Positions 40,729 to 49,674 of a DNA stretch of 64,000 bases are shown here, in pieces. The stretch covers positions 248,001 to 312,000 of the forward strand of contig NZ_JBPUSJ010000002.1 in assembly GCF_051851475.1 (NCBI RefSeq), in the 5' to 3' direction. The position numbers were made by a program, and so were the translations under genes. This DNA is from Carboxylicivirga taeanensis (GTDB lineage Bacteria; Bacteroidota; Bacteroidia; Bacteroidales; Marinilabiliaceae). Within the stretch, counting starts at the first letter, position 1. Each line of letters begins with the position of its first letter. Below the pieces are notes generated by a model, which was not told where the DNA came from, searched no databases, and saw only the letters and a program-made list of their open reading frames with translations.

Positions 40729-43509
40729 ATGAAGAAACTAATACTTTTAATATTAGTGATTTGGGTATGTCAGATTATTAGAGTCAGTGCTCAATCGCCT
40801 AAGCGAGAAATGCGCGCGTCATGGTTAACAACTGTCTATGGTTTAGATTGGCCTCAGCAGCCAATTCCTGTAACTAATCAAGCATATTATATCAGTCAGC
40901 AAAAAAGTCAATTAGTCAGCATTCTAGATAATTTGAAAGCTGCTAATATGAATACTGTTTTTTTTCAGGTGCGTTCGGAATGTGATGCTATGTATCAGTC
41001 TTCTTATGAGCCATGGTCCTCATACTTAGTTGAGACCAGAGGCGCTAATCCGGGGTATGATCCATTGGCTTTCGCTATTGAGGAGGCACATAAGCGGGGA
41101 ATGGAGTTGCATGCATGGTTAAATCCGTATCGCTTTGAAACACAGGTTGGGAAATACAAAGGTAAAGCAGGTGATTACCGGCAAACGAATCCAGAATGGG
41201 TGTTGGAATATCCGGATAAAGCAGATGGAGGTAAAAACGTATCAATTTTAGATCCTGGCAGGCCTGGGGTTCGTAAGCGCATTGTTGATATTGTGAAAGA
41301 GATTCTTTCAAATTATGATGTAGATGGAATTACGTTTGATGATTACTTCTATGCTTACGGCGGAACACCCGATAACTTAGACCTTAATACACAGAATCTG
41401 CATAAGCCGGCAGGTATGGATTTGCATGATTGGCGCCGTGATAATGTCAACAAAATGGTTGCTGATGTTTATCAGGCAATTCAAAGCACCAAGCCTTGGG
41501 TAACTTTTGGATTATCTACTTTTGGTATTTGGACTACAGATCAGACTGTTGCTGCAAAAGAAGGTTTAACCTTACCACAGGGAATTAAAGGGTTGGATAC
41601 TTATAAGTCAATATATTGCGATCCTGTTGCCTGGTTACGTGACGGTAGTGTAGACTATATTTCACCCCAGTTATATTGGCCCACAACTAGCATCGGTCAG
41701 GATTATGATGTATTAAGTCCCTGGTGGTCAGATGTGTGTGGTAAATACCATAAGCATTTATATGTAAGTCACTCTTTGTCCGATTTGGAAGCATCCTCTT
41801 ATTCGGCTTTGAAATCGGGCTCTTCGATTGATATTGCAATGGAATTGAATGGAATGTCTATGCTCGAATACTTATCTTTTAACGAAGGAGTTAATTTAAA
41901 GTCAGCTCCTACAGAGTATGGTCAACAAATTCAAATTAACAGGGCTGCTGATAAAATGGGAGCTCCTGGGAGTGTGTTTTTTAGAGCTAGTAATTTTTAT
42001 ACTCAGGGATTTGTAAACTACCTGAAAACCAATGAGTACCGCAATAAATCTTTAGCTCCCGCAATTAATTGGAAGACAGCGCCGGTAATGAATTTGCCTT
42101 CAAATATACAACTAGATGGGCAGCAGCTGGTATGGGAATCAGTCGATAAAGGCATGAGGTATGTTATATACGCGGTTCCAAATGAAGCAGTTGGAGGAAA
42201 AGTTAATTATGCGAGTCCAGAGTATTTATTGGATATTACTTATACGAAAAGTTTCGACTTAGCTAACCAGTCAGAGTTAATAGCCACACATCAGTTTGCT
42301 GTTGCTACATTGGACAGGTATGGCAACGAGTCTTCAGCGGTAATGATGGGGCAAAATCCGGGCAATAACTTGCCAGCTAGTTTGTTGATGCCTGAAAATG
42401 GACAATCTGTTTTTCTACCTTTTTCATTTAGATGGGAAGAGGTCGCTGATGCTAATGGTTATCATATTGAAATAGCAAATGATATTTCTTTTTCTGATGT
42501 GATCTATAAACGGGAACTTTCAGGTACTGATTTTAAAGCCTCAAACGTAAATTTTCTGGTGGGGAATACCTACTATTGGCGTGTTTATTCTAGGAGTAAT
42601 GGAGTAGTTGATGAAGTATCAGAGACACGAAGCTTTACGGTTATTGAAGCCCCTAAATGCGTGATTTCATCTCCTGCCAATAATGATATAAATGAATCTT
42701 TAACGCCGCATATAGCTTGGGAAAAGTTTGGGGATGGATATACTTATATACTTCAGGTGTCATCGAATAGTAGTTTTTCATCTTTTGTGTTTGAGAATGC
42801 CGATATAGGATCTACCAGTATTCAGATTCCAGCTAATACTCTATTGCCATACAGCACCTATTTTGTAAGAGTTAAGGCGGTTTTCGAAGGAGTAGAATCG
42901 GCATGGTCTGATGTTGTTCAGTTCTCAACGGTTGAGGAAGCTCCAAATATACCTGTTATTCTATCTCCTACAGAAGGACAGAACATTGGGGCGAGTTCTG
43001 TTGAAATATTGATACAAGCAGATCCTAAAGCTGCATCATTCAGGGTTGAGCTGAGTGAACGACCAGATTTTCATTTTATGTATTTAAAGGTTTTAACCTT
43101 AGATGCATTTACTTACAAGGCTAATTTCGAAAAATTAGACGCAACAAAATATTATGTCAGGGTACGCGCTAACTATGGGAAAAATAATTATACAGCTTGG
43201 TCAGAAGTACGATCTTTCGAACGTTTGGCAACTAATACGCCACAGCTTGAAGGTGATATGTTGAGTTTATATTGCCCAGGGCAACTATCCGATAGTGAGG
43301 TGATTGTTAATGTGGAATTACCCGAAGAAACCATGGTTAATTTATCTCTTTATAATATAAGTGGTGCACAGGTCATGTTATTGGAAAGTTCTCAGATGAG
43401 AAGAGGAAAGTATGAATTTGTTTTGCCTGCAGACCAGTTGCAGCGTGGTATGTACATTTTATCATTAAAAACTGGCCTAGGAAGTAAAACTCTTAAAATT
43501 GTAAAGTAA
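40729..43509 (+). CDS. Secreted GHL10 glycoside hydrolase-like protein with T9SS tail
   Basis: About 926 residues; ATG at 40729 starts a clean signal peptide (MKKLILLILVIWVCQIIRVS), while a GTG at 40720 is less likely. The GHL10 domain (about 25-400) is a paralogue of the product at 23935: REMRASWLTTVYGLDWPQQP, FQVRSECDAMYQSS, GMELHAWLNPYRFE and VDGITFDDYFYAYGG. Then come fibronectin-type repeats (about 445-850) and a T9SS sorting domain without the usual PNP (about 855-926; LYCPGQLSDSEVIVNVELP, ending LKTGLGSKTLKIVK). The two paralogues differ in anchor, lipid here replaced by T9SS secretion, suggesting one works outside and one inside. Confidence 0.92.
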   Translation: MKKLILLILVIWVCQIIRVSAQSPKREMRASWLTTVYGLDWPQQPIPVTNQAYYISQQKSQLVSILDNLKAANMNTVFFQVRSECDAMYQSSYEPWSSYLVETRGANPGYDPLAFAIEEAHKRGMELHAWLNPYRFETQVGKYKGKAGDYRQTNPEWVLEYPDKADGGKNVSILDPGRPGVRKRIVDIVKEILSNYDVDGITFDDYFYAYGGTPDNLDLNTQNLHKPAGMDLHDWRRDNVNKMVADVYQAIQSTKPWVTFGLSTFGIWTTDQTVAAKEGLTLPQGIKGLDTYKSIYCDPVAWLRDGSVDYISPQLYWPTTSIGQDYDVLSPWWSDVCGKYHKHLYVSHSLSDLEASSYSALKSGSSIDIAMELNGMSMLEYLSFNEGVNLKSAPTEYGQQIQINRAADKMGAPGSVFFRASNFYTQGFVNYLKTNEYRNKSLAPAINWKTAPVMNLPSNIQLDGQQLVWESVDKGMRYVIYAVPNEAVGGKVNYASPEYLLDITYTKSFDLANQSELIATHQFAVATLDRYGNESSAVMMGQNPGNNLPASLLMPENGQSVFLPFSFRWEEVADANGYHIEIANDISFSDVIYKRELSGTDFKASNVNFLVGNTYYWRVYSRSNGVVDEVSETRSFTVIEAPKCVISSPANNDINESLTPHIAWEKFGDGYTYILQVSSNSSFSSFVFENADIGSTSIQIPANTLLPYSTYFVRVKAVFEGVESAWSDVVQFSTVEEAPNIPVILSPTEGQNIGASSVEILIQADPKAASFRVELSERPDFHFMYLKVLTLDAFTYKANFEKLDATKYYVRVRANYGKNNYTAWSEVRSFERLATNTPQLEGDMLSLYCPGQLSDSEVIVNVELPEETMVNLSLYNISGAQVMLLESSQMRRGKYEFVLPADQLQRGMYILSLKTGLGSKTLKIVK

Positions 43510-43515
43510 GTTTTT

Positions 43516-43545
43516 ATCCCACTCGATCTATTTGTTGGGTGGGAT
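43516..43545 (+). terminator. Possible attenuator or terminator hairpin after the second GHL10 gene
   Basis: Stem ATCCCAC (43516-43522) with GTGGGAT (43539-43545) and a 16 nt loop; only a weak TTTAATT follows. It may reduce, not stop, transcription into the next genes. Confidence 0.45.
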
Positions 43546-43559
43546 TTAATTCATTCCCT

Positions 43560-44453
43560 ATGAAAATAAAATTCTTTTTCTTCGTCTTTTGGCTATGTAA
43601 AACTATTGTAGCACAGGATTTTGTGCAAGTTGATTCTGTGCAAAAAGTAAATCTACCAACTTATGGGGGTGTTTTTTACCCGGTTTTAAGTCATGATGGT
43701 ATGAAGGTGGCTTTTACAAGTTATGCAAAAAGAGGTCTTCAATTATATCATTTTAACAGTGGTCAACTAGACACTCTTTTATTGAGAGATACCTTTGTTA
43801 AACATGTTGTTTTTGATAAGAGTGATCGACAGCTTTTTTTTACAAAATCTGTTGAAAAAGGATCGTCCGAATTAGATTCATATGCCATTAGGGAGTGTTC
43901 ATTATATGAATCTGTTACGCGGAAAAATCGCGGTGTTTTTCGTCTTTTTTGTTCTGAAGATGATTCTTATAAGGATGATATGCTTGATTCTTTTGCCATC
44001 AAAAATGGGTACTTATCGTATCCGTTTCTAATAGCTCAAGATAAAGAAATAAAAGAGTATGTTGATTCATTAACTGCATACACCCACCTACCGTTAGGTC
44101 AATGTTATTATTTAAATCCATCTTTATCCCCCGATGGTGAAAAGATATTGGCGTTTGGAGTTCATAAGGGAACTTTTGTTGCAAGGCGAGATGGAACAGG
44201 CTTGATGATGATTCCGAGAATAGAATCTCCTATTTGGTTGTCCGATGAGGTCGTAATAGGAATGGTTACTCAGGATGATGGGCATGAAGTAAGTTCTTCT
44301 GCAATTGTGGCCTATAATCTTAAAAGTAAGAGCTATCAGGAGTTACTTCCGTTTAGCTCTCTAGCTCAGTATCCACGATATAATGCAAGCTGTAAAAAAA
44401 TTGTTTGCCACACGGCCGGTGGTCATTTTTATATCATTCATTTAGCTCCTTAA
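43560..44453 (+). CDS. TolB-like (WD40/PD40) beta-propeller protein, secreted
   Basis: About 297 residues with a signal peptide (MKIKFFFFVFWLCKTIVAQ) and propeller repeats such as YPVLSHDGMKVAFTSYA near 35 and NPSLSPDGEKILAFGVH near 187. The ATG at 43560 is preferred over the GTG at 43539, which lies inside the hairpin. No catalytic motif. It is followed by a second similar propeller gene. Such proteins bind partners or ligands; here a role in binding wall fragments or in assembling secreted enzymes is only a guess. Confidence 0.75.
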   Translation: MKIKFFFFVFWLCKTIVAQDFVQVDSVQKVNLPTYGGVFYPVLSHDGMKVAFTSYAKRGLQLYHFNSGQLDTLLLRDTFVKHVVFDKSDRQLFFTKSVEKGSSELDSYAIRECSLYESVTRKNRGVFRLFCSEDDSYKDDMLDSFAIKNGYLSYPFLIAQDKEIKEYVDSLTAYTHLPLGQCYYLNPSLSPDGEKILAFGVHKGTFVARRDGTGLMMIPRIESPIWLSDEVVIGMVTQDDGHEVSSSAIVAYNLKSKSYQELLPFSSLAQYPRYNASCKKIVCHTAGGHFYIIHLAP

Positions 44454-44596
44454 ATATTCAAATTTACATATTATTTAAACTATTCTCTTGATCCGCGCAG
44501 GAACAAGGATAGGGGAATTTTTTTTGCTGATTTCACGAGGGATGTTGCCTCTTGTTATTGGCTGAATGTTAACACAATAAATTTAAATTCAAAATT

Positions 44597-45526
44597 ATGA
44601 AACATCCTATGTTACTCATTAGTTTGTTGGTGTTTTGCACGTGCGAAATGCTTGCGCAACCAGCTTTGAAAAGAGGGCCTGTCAAGCTCATTGAGGCTCA
44701 TGAGAAGCACTACATGAATGCAGAATGGTCGCCCGATGGGACAAAAGTAGCATTTACTTCTGAAAAGCACGTTGGCATATACGTGTGCGATCCAAATGGA
44801 AAAAATTTAAAGCAGCTCAGTGAAGACGATAATGCTGGCTTTAGTTTTTCTTGGTCTAGTGATGGTCGGTCTATTTTATCACGTCCAACTGTCATTACCG
44901 ATGGGAATAGATATAAAGAAATTGTGATGTATGATGTGGTTGACGGGGTAAAAGAAGTACTTGTTGAAAAGTCTCAGAGTATTATCAGCCTGCCAGTCTG
45001 GGCTGAAGGTGGATCAGCTGTCGCATACAGCACATTAAACGGACTAGAGAAAGTTGAAACGGGGAAGGTTGCTTTAAAAGGACAGGAAACACAGCCTGTT
45101 TCATTACTGAAGAGTAGTGTTGTTGCGGCTCCTAAGGATATTGTACTCCATCAACCCGAATTTGAAAACAGATATGTTTTCAATGTTGTACAGTCACCTA
45201 ATAGGGCAAAGGTCGTGTTTCAGGTAAATGGATTGGGTTTATATGTTATAAATGCCGATGGAACCGAGCTTAAGCATTTGGGGTATGGTGAGCAAGCGTC
45301 CTGGACACCCGATAGCAGGTATGTATTAGTGACCCTTGTGAAGGATGATGGAGTGACTTTAACAGAAGGTTCAATTTCAGCGATTGATGTTGAGACAGGT
45401 GTTACTTATCCTTTGCTTAATGACCAGCAAATTATTGCATTAAATCCTGCTGTATCCCCCGATGGAACAAAGGTGTTAATTGATAATGCTAAAGATGGTT
45501 CTATTTATCAGTTTGAATTAAAGTAA
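44597..45526 (+). CDS. TolB-like (PD40) beta-propeller protein, secreted
   Basis: A 309-residue secreted propeller protein: signal peptide (about 1-20, ends EMLAQ), then PD40 repeats, for example NAEWSPDGTKVAFTSEKHVG near 37, SFSWSSDGRSILSRPTV near 82, QASWTPDSRYVLVTLV near 232 and NPAVSPDGTKVLIDNA near 285. It resembles the protein encoded at 43560 in design and may be a duplicate that has diverged. It lies 24 nt before the amidase gene. No enzyme motif seen. Confidence 0.8.
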   Translation: MKHPMLLISLLVFCTCEMLAQPALKRGPVKLIEAHEKHYMNAEWSPDGTKVAFTSEKHVGIYVCDPNGKNLKQLSEDDNAGFSFSWSSDGRSILSRPTVITDGNRYKEIVMYDVVDGVKEVLVEKSQSIISLPVWAEGGSAVAYSTLNGLEKVETGKVALKGQETQPVSLLKSSVVAAPKDIVLHQPEFENRYVFNVVQSPNRAKVVFQVNGLGLYVINADGTELKHLGYGEQASWTPDSRYVLVTLVKDDGVTLTEGSISAIDVETGVTYPLLNDQQIIALNPAVSPDGTKVLIDNAKDGSIYQFELK

Positions 45527-45550
45527 TGTAATATCCGATATTTAAATAAA

Positions 45551-48055
45551 ATGAGAAATAATATATATAGAAGTGTGCTTTTTATACTCCTTATGAGTAT
45601 TGGGGGGCAAAGCATTTTAGCACAGATTACAGGACTTAGTGAGTATGAGATTTTTCTTGATCCCGGGCATTCGCAAACAGAAAATATGGGACTGTATAAT
45701 TACTCAGAATCTGAAAAGGTGTTGCAAGTTGCATTAGAACTGAAGGCTATGTTCGAACAGCAAACCGATATTAGAAAGGTGCATATGTGTCGTTTAACTG
45801 ATGAGGATGTTATTTCTTTAACAGCTCGAACAGACCTGGCAAATTCACTGGGAGCTGATTTTTATTATTCCATACATAGTGATGCAGGAAGTCCTTCTGC
45901 AAATAGCACTTTAACAATGTATGGTGGGTATAATAATGAAGGAGTAACTTTGGAGAAAATGCCTCAAGGAGGCAAAGCCTATGGTGCTATTCTTTGCGCG
46001 GATTTAACAGGTGTTATGAGAACTATCACAAGAGGGAATTATGCTGATCGGGTTTATTACGATGGAAACTTAACAACACATTCAACTCAAACCCCATGGC
46101 TCCATGTTAATAGAACAACAAACATGGCATCTTTACTTAGTGAGGCTGGTTTTCATACTAATCCAACTCAGCAGCAGCTTAATATGAATGCCGAGTGGAA
46201 AAAAATGGAGGCCTTATCTGCTTTTAGGTCCTTTTTACAATATAAGGGATTGGTTTGTCCTGAAATAGGCATATTAGCAGGAATAATTACTGATGCTGAC
46301 ACAGGTATGCCAATTAATGGGGCATCAGTATCTGCCGATAATAAGAACTATATCACCGATACTTTTGAATCATTATTTAATAAGTATTCGAACGACCCAG
46401 AGGAACTGAGGAATGGCTTTTATTTTATTGATGGCTTTCAACCTGGCAAAATGCTTGATGTTTCAGTTGAAGCAGACGGATATGTTTCGCATCAGGAGGC
46501 TATATCGTTGACGTCTGCGATAGAGGGTTCAACGGCTGATAATATTTCCTTTTTGGATGTTGCCTTAACAAGCACAAAACCTGCAAAAGTTGTCGAGGCA
46601 ATCGCTTCAGAGGGGGAGTTGTCTTCTTTAATGCCTGGTCATGACATTATTGTTTCTTTTTCACGAAAGATGGAACAGGCGTCAGTAGAAAGTGCCATTG
46701 CAATATCACCTGAAGTTCCAATTTCAGCCAAATGGCAAGATGAATTTACATTACTGATTAATACTGAGCAGTTAAATTTTGAAACAGCATATGTTTTATC
46801 ATTAGATGGGGGTGTAGCTAAGAATGCTTTAACTCAGCAGTTGTTGGATGGAGATGCAGATGGAACAGAAGGTGGTATTTATGAGTTAGCTATTAAAACA
46901 TCGCCAAATGATGTTGATGCGCCAGTAATTATACAATGCTGGCCAGAGGAAAACCAGATGGTCGAAGAAGTAAGACCAGTAATTCGTGTTGTGTTTAACG
47001 AGCGCATTGATGCTGCCAACTTACCAAAAGAGGCTTTGAGTGTTGTGAATACTGTTTCAGGTCAGGTAATTAGTGGAAGTTTGGAAGCAAATGAATACGA
47101 TGGACAGGCGATTCTTCATTTCTTTCCTGCTGAGGATTTGGTCGATAATGAATCTTACAAGGTTGTAGTTGCTCCAGGGGTATCAGATATTTATGGTAAT
47201 GAGATTCTGGGCAAAGAAATTGTGTTTAATGTCGAAGAAAATGAAATTATCTCAGAGACAGTAATCGATGGTTTTGATAATGGAATCGCACCTTGGTGGC
47301 AACCACAGGCTTCGGGCTCAACTTCAGGAATTGTAACGGAGCAAACAAACACTGTTCATGAACAACAGACGGTTGTCAAATTTAACCAGCTAGAAGGAAG
47401 TCTCAGGTTGAATTATGGTTGGCTAAATCCAGGTTCAGGCTACATCAGACACTACCTGCCACCATCATCACAACAAAATACAAATCGGTTTAGTTCAAAA
47501 CATGTCCTACAAATGTACGTTTTTGGAGATGCATCAAATAATAAATTTCGTTTTATGCTAAAGGATGGAAATTCAACCTACGAAGCAAGTGATTGGTATG
47601 TGATCGATTGGTTGGGCTGGAAGTTAATTTCTTGGGATTTGAGAGAAGGAAAGTCGGTTGCTTGGGTTAATGGTGACGGTGTTTTAGACGGTGAAGGATT
47701 CTATTTGGATGGCATACATCTTACATCATCTGCCGAAGGGAAGAAGCTTGGAACTATTTATTATGATGATTTGAAGTTTGTTGAGTATCGTAATGTGGTA
47801 ACCTCTTCTGGAGCGGAACGGCAACAAGTTATAGACGTGTATCCAAATCCGGTACGCGACATACTATTTCTTGAAGCAAATTCGGTTATTGAGAAGGTTA
47901 GTGTGTTTGGAGTTGATGGTCGATTATTACTTAATAAAGTTCTTGGTGCTAAGAGTGGTAGTTTTAGTGTAGTAAGTTTGCCTACTGGTTATTATATAGT
48001 TCACATAACAACAAGTGAAGGGGTAGAAGTCCGAAAAATAAAGGTTGTGATATAA
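45551..48055 (+). CDS. Secreted N-acetylmuramoyl-L-alanine amidase with T9SS tail
   Basis: An 834-residue modular enzyme that cuts the bond between MurNAc and L-Ala of peptidoglycan. Signal peptide (1-25), Amidase_3 domain (about 33-230) with zinc ligands His40 in FLDPGHS, Glu in YNYSESEK, His in YYSIHSDAG near 108 and catalytic Glu in LLSEAGFHTNP near 198. A carboxypeptidase-regulatory-like domain (about 240-340), two bacterial Ig-like domains (about 350-570), a carbohydrate-binding-like domain (about 575-750) and a T9SS sorting domain (IDVYPNPVRDILFLEA near 760, to the end) follow. T9SS export of an amidase means it acts outside the cell, so the target is probably foreign or shed wall, not its own. 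Confidence 0.95.
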   Translation: MRNNIYRSVLFILLMSIGGQSILAQITGLSEYEIFLDPGHSQTENMGLYNYSESEKVLQVALELKAMFEQQTDIRKVHMCRLTDEDVISLTARTDLANSLGADFYYSIHSDAGSPSANSTLTMYGGYNNEGVTLEKMPQGGKAYGAILCADLTGVMRTITRGNYADRVYYDGNLTTHSTQTPWLHVNRTTNMASLLSEAGFHTNPTQQQLNMNAEWKKMEALSAFRSFLQYKGLVCPEIGILAGIITDADTGMPINGASVSADNKNYITDTFESLFNKYSNDPEELRNGFYFIDGFQPGKMLDVSVEADGYVSHQEAISLTSAIEGSTADNISFLDVALTSTKPAKVVEAIASEGELSSLMPGHDIIVSFSRKMEQASVESAIAISPEVPISAKWQDEFTLLINTEQLNFETAYVLSLDGGVAKNALTQQLLDGDADGTEGGIYELAIKTSPNDVDAPVIIQCWPEENQMVEEVRPVIRVVFNERIDAANLPKEALSVVNTVSGQVISGSLEANEYDGQAILHFFPAEDLVDNESYKVVVAPGVSDIYGNEILGKEIVFNVEENEIISETVIDGFDNGIAPWWQPQASGSTSGIVTEQTNTVHEQQTVVKFNQLEGSLRLNYGWLNPGSGYIRHYLPPSSQQNTNRFSSKHVLQMYVFGDASNNKFRFMLKDGNSTYEASDWYVIDWLGWKLISWDLREGKSVAWVNGDGVLDGEGFYLDGIHLTSSAEGKKLGTIYYDDLKFVEYRNVVTSSGAERQQVIDVYPNPVRDILFLEANSVIEKVSVFGVDGRLLLNKVLGAKSGSFSVVSLPTGYYIVHITTSEGVEVRKIKVVI

Positions 48056-48108
48056 TAATATATCCTATTTGTTAAGATATATTATAATTGACTTGTTAGT
48101 TTAAGTTA

Positions 48109-48166
48109 TTGCCAAACAGTTGATTACTATTTTTTGGTTCAAAAAAATAGTATGGCTGTTTGGCAA
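48109..48166 (+). other. Long imperfect hairpin between the amidase and DUF4623-like genes
   Basis: Outer stem TTGCCAAACAG (48109-48119) with CTGTTTGGCAA (48156-48166) and inner stem ACTATTTTTT (48126-48135) with AAAAAATAGT (48142-48151), loop of 6 nt. No T-run follows. The right arm contains the -33 element (TTTG, 48159-48162) of the next promoter. It may end or process the upstream transcript. Confidence 0.6.
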
Positions 48167-48219
48167 ATCTTAAAAAAGAAATATATTTGAACATCTAATT
48201 TGTAATACATATTAGATGT
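48159..48219 (+). promoter_or_regulatory. Promoter with operator-bearing inverted repeat before the DUF4623-like gene
   Basis: TTTG (48159-48162), 19 nt, TATATTTG (48182-48189). Right after it is a 9 bp perfect inverted repeat ACATCTAAT (48191-48199) and ATTAGATGT (48211-48219) whose loop contains TTGTAATACAT (48201-48211), a FadR-type site with core GTAATAC at 48202-48208. The ATG is at 48250. Confidence 0.6.
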
Positions 48220-48249
48220 GATAAAAATATAAACTTTTAATTCAATGTT

Positions 48250-49602
48250 ATGAAAAATTTTTTTACTCTTTTAACGGCGGTTGTAATCAGTTGTACCGCA
48301 TCAGCTCAAAATTTGAAGGTGAATAAACTTTGGGATCACTCAGTTCATGGCACTGCCGACTGGAGTGGTGGATTTCCCAATGGAGGTAACGTCCCTGCTT
48401 GGATGGGAAATTTAACAGAGCGTGGAATGGCTCATTTTGATGGAAAGCTATACATTCCATCTCGTCACTCTAATACTATTATAGTTTTAGATGCATTAAC
48501 AGGTAATAAGGTCAAAGAAATAGGAATTGACGCTTCAATAACTGGCGGTACGTATGCTTTTAATGATATTGTCATGACTGATAATGGTGATATTGTTTTA
48601 GCTAACTTAACAACAGCGTCAACAAAATCACCATTTCAGGTATATGTTTTATCTGATGATGGAACAGGAAATTATACAAAAGTAAATAAAATAATAGAGT
48701 GGACCTCTCCTGCCGGTACAGAGGAGACTCCTGAGCCTGAATTTCGTATTGGAGATGGTATTGGAGTTTATGGAGATGTTATAAATGGAAATGGGTATGT
48801 AGTAGCTGCGAATAATGCTATACCGGCAAGGGTGTTCCGTTGGGATGTTACCGATGGAGTTGTTACAGCCGACCCTGTTGTGTTTGATGTCCAAACAGTT
48901 TTACCTGCTGTAGATCCTGGGAAAGCTCCAAAGATTGGTTTGGCCCCAAAGTTTTGGCCGGTGAGTAATGATTATTTATATATTGACGGACACTCAATAA
49001 TGCCTGGTTTATACGATATGTCTGGAAACATGATTAGCTCCTTTGATGTTGAAGGAGTTCTTCCTAAAACTTCCGGTATTTCTGGTATTTCTGCATTTTC
49101 ATTTAAGGGTAAAGAGTATTTATGGTTGGCTACTACTAATCATGTAGCAGAGCCGAAAGCGGCGTTTGAATTATTTGAAGTTCCGACTTCTGGTTTGGCA
49201 AGTGCTGTATCTTTAGGGGTGTATCCTGAAAACGGTTTGGGTACTAATACTAATGCCTCTTATATGGCTCCAGTTGCTTTTGATGTTCAGTTGAATAAGG
49301 TGTTGCTTTTCTGCTTGTCGCCTAATAATGGTGTTGCAGCGTTTGAATTGGTGGAAGATGCAGCTACCTCAGTAGATAAAAATGAACGAGGAGGTTTGAG
49401 GATGTATCCTAACCCGGCAACAGATGTTATTAACTTTACAGAAGAGGTGGTTGAAGTGCAGTTGATGGATATGGCTGGTAAAGTTGTATTGCGTTCAAAT
49501 AATGTTCAAGAATTGTCTTTAGTAGGGCTTAAAGGGTTTTATATTATAAAAGCAACCTCTCAGACTGGAGCTCAGTTGGTTGAAAAGCTGATTGTTAGAT
49601 AG
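48250..49602 (+). CDS. DUF4623-like secreted propeller protein with T9SS tail
   Basis: A 450-residue protein: signal peptide (1-19, ends CTASAQ), a long propeller-like domain (about 20-375; AHFDGKLYIPSRHSNTIIVL near 62, NGYVVAANNAIPARVFRWDV near 176) resembling DUF4623 proteins, and a T9SS sorting domain (LRMYPNPATDVINFTEEVVE near 382 to the end). No catalytic residues are evident. It has its own promoter with a GTAATAC operator, so it appears to be coregulated with the SusCD operon and namZ. Likely a secreted binding protein. Confidence 0.75.
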   Translation: MKNFFTLLTAVVISCTASAQNLKVNKLWDHSVHGTADWSGGFPNGGNVPAWMGNLTERGMAHFDGKLYIPSRHSNTIIVLDALTGNKVKEIGIDASITGGTYAFNDIVMTDNGDIVLANLTTASTKSPFQVYVLSDDGTGNYTKVNKIIEWTSPAGTEETPEPEFRIGDGIGVYGDVINGNGYVVAANNAIPARVFRWDVTDGVVTADPVVFDVQTVLPAVDPGKAPKIGLAPKFWPVSNDYLYIDGHSIMPGLYDMSGNMISSFDVEGVLPKTSGISGISAFSFKGKEYLWLATTNHVAEPKAAFELFEVPTSGLASAVSLGVYPENGLGTNTNASYMAPVAFDVQLNKVLLFCLSPNNGVAAFELVEDAATSVDKNERGGLRMYPNPATDVINFTEEVVEVQLMDMAGKVVLRSNNVQELSLVGLKGFYIIKATSQTGAQLVEKLIVR

Positions 49603-49625
49603 GGGTAAAATATAAGTTATTATTG

Positions 49626-49661
49626 ATAGGATTAGCTGCGCTACAGCTAATCCTATTTTTT
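49626..49661 (+). terminator. Terminator after the DUF4623-like gene
   Basis: Perfect 13 bp stem ATAGGATTAGCTG (49626-49638) with CAGCTAATCCTAT (49644-49656), 5 nt loop, then a T-run. It separates this gene from the esterase gene. Confidence 0.9.
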
Positions 49662-49674
49662 ATTATAGAATAGA

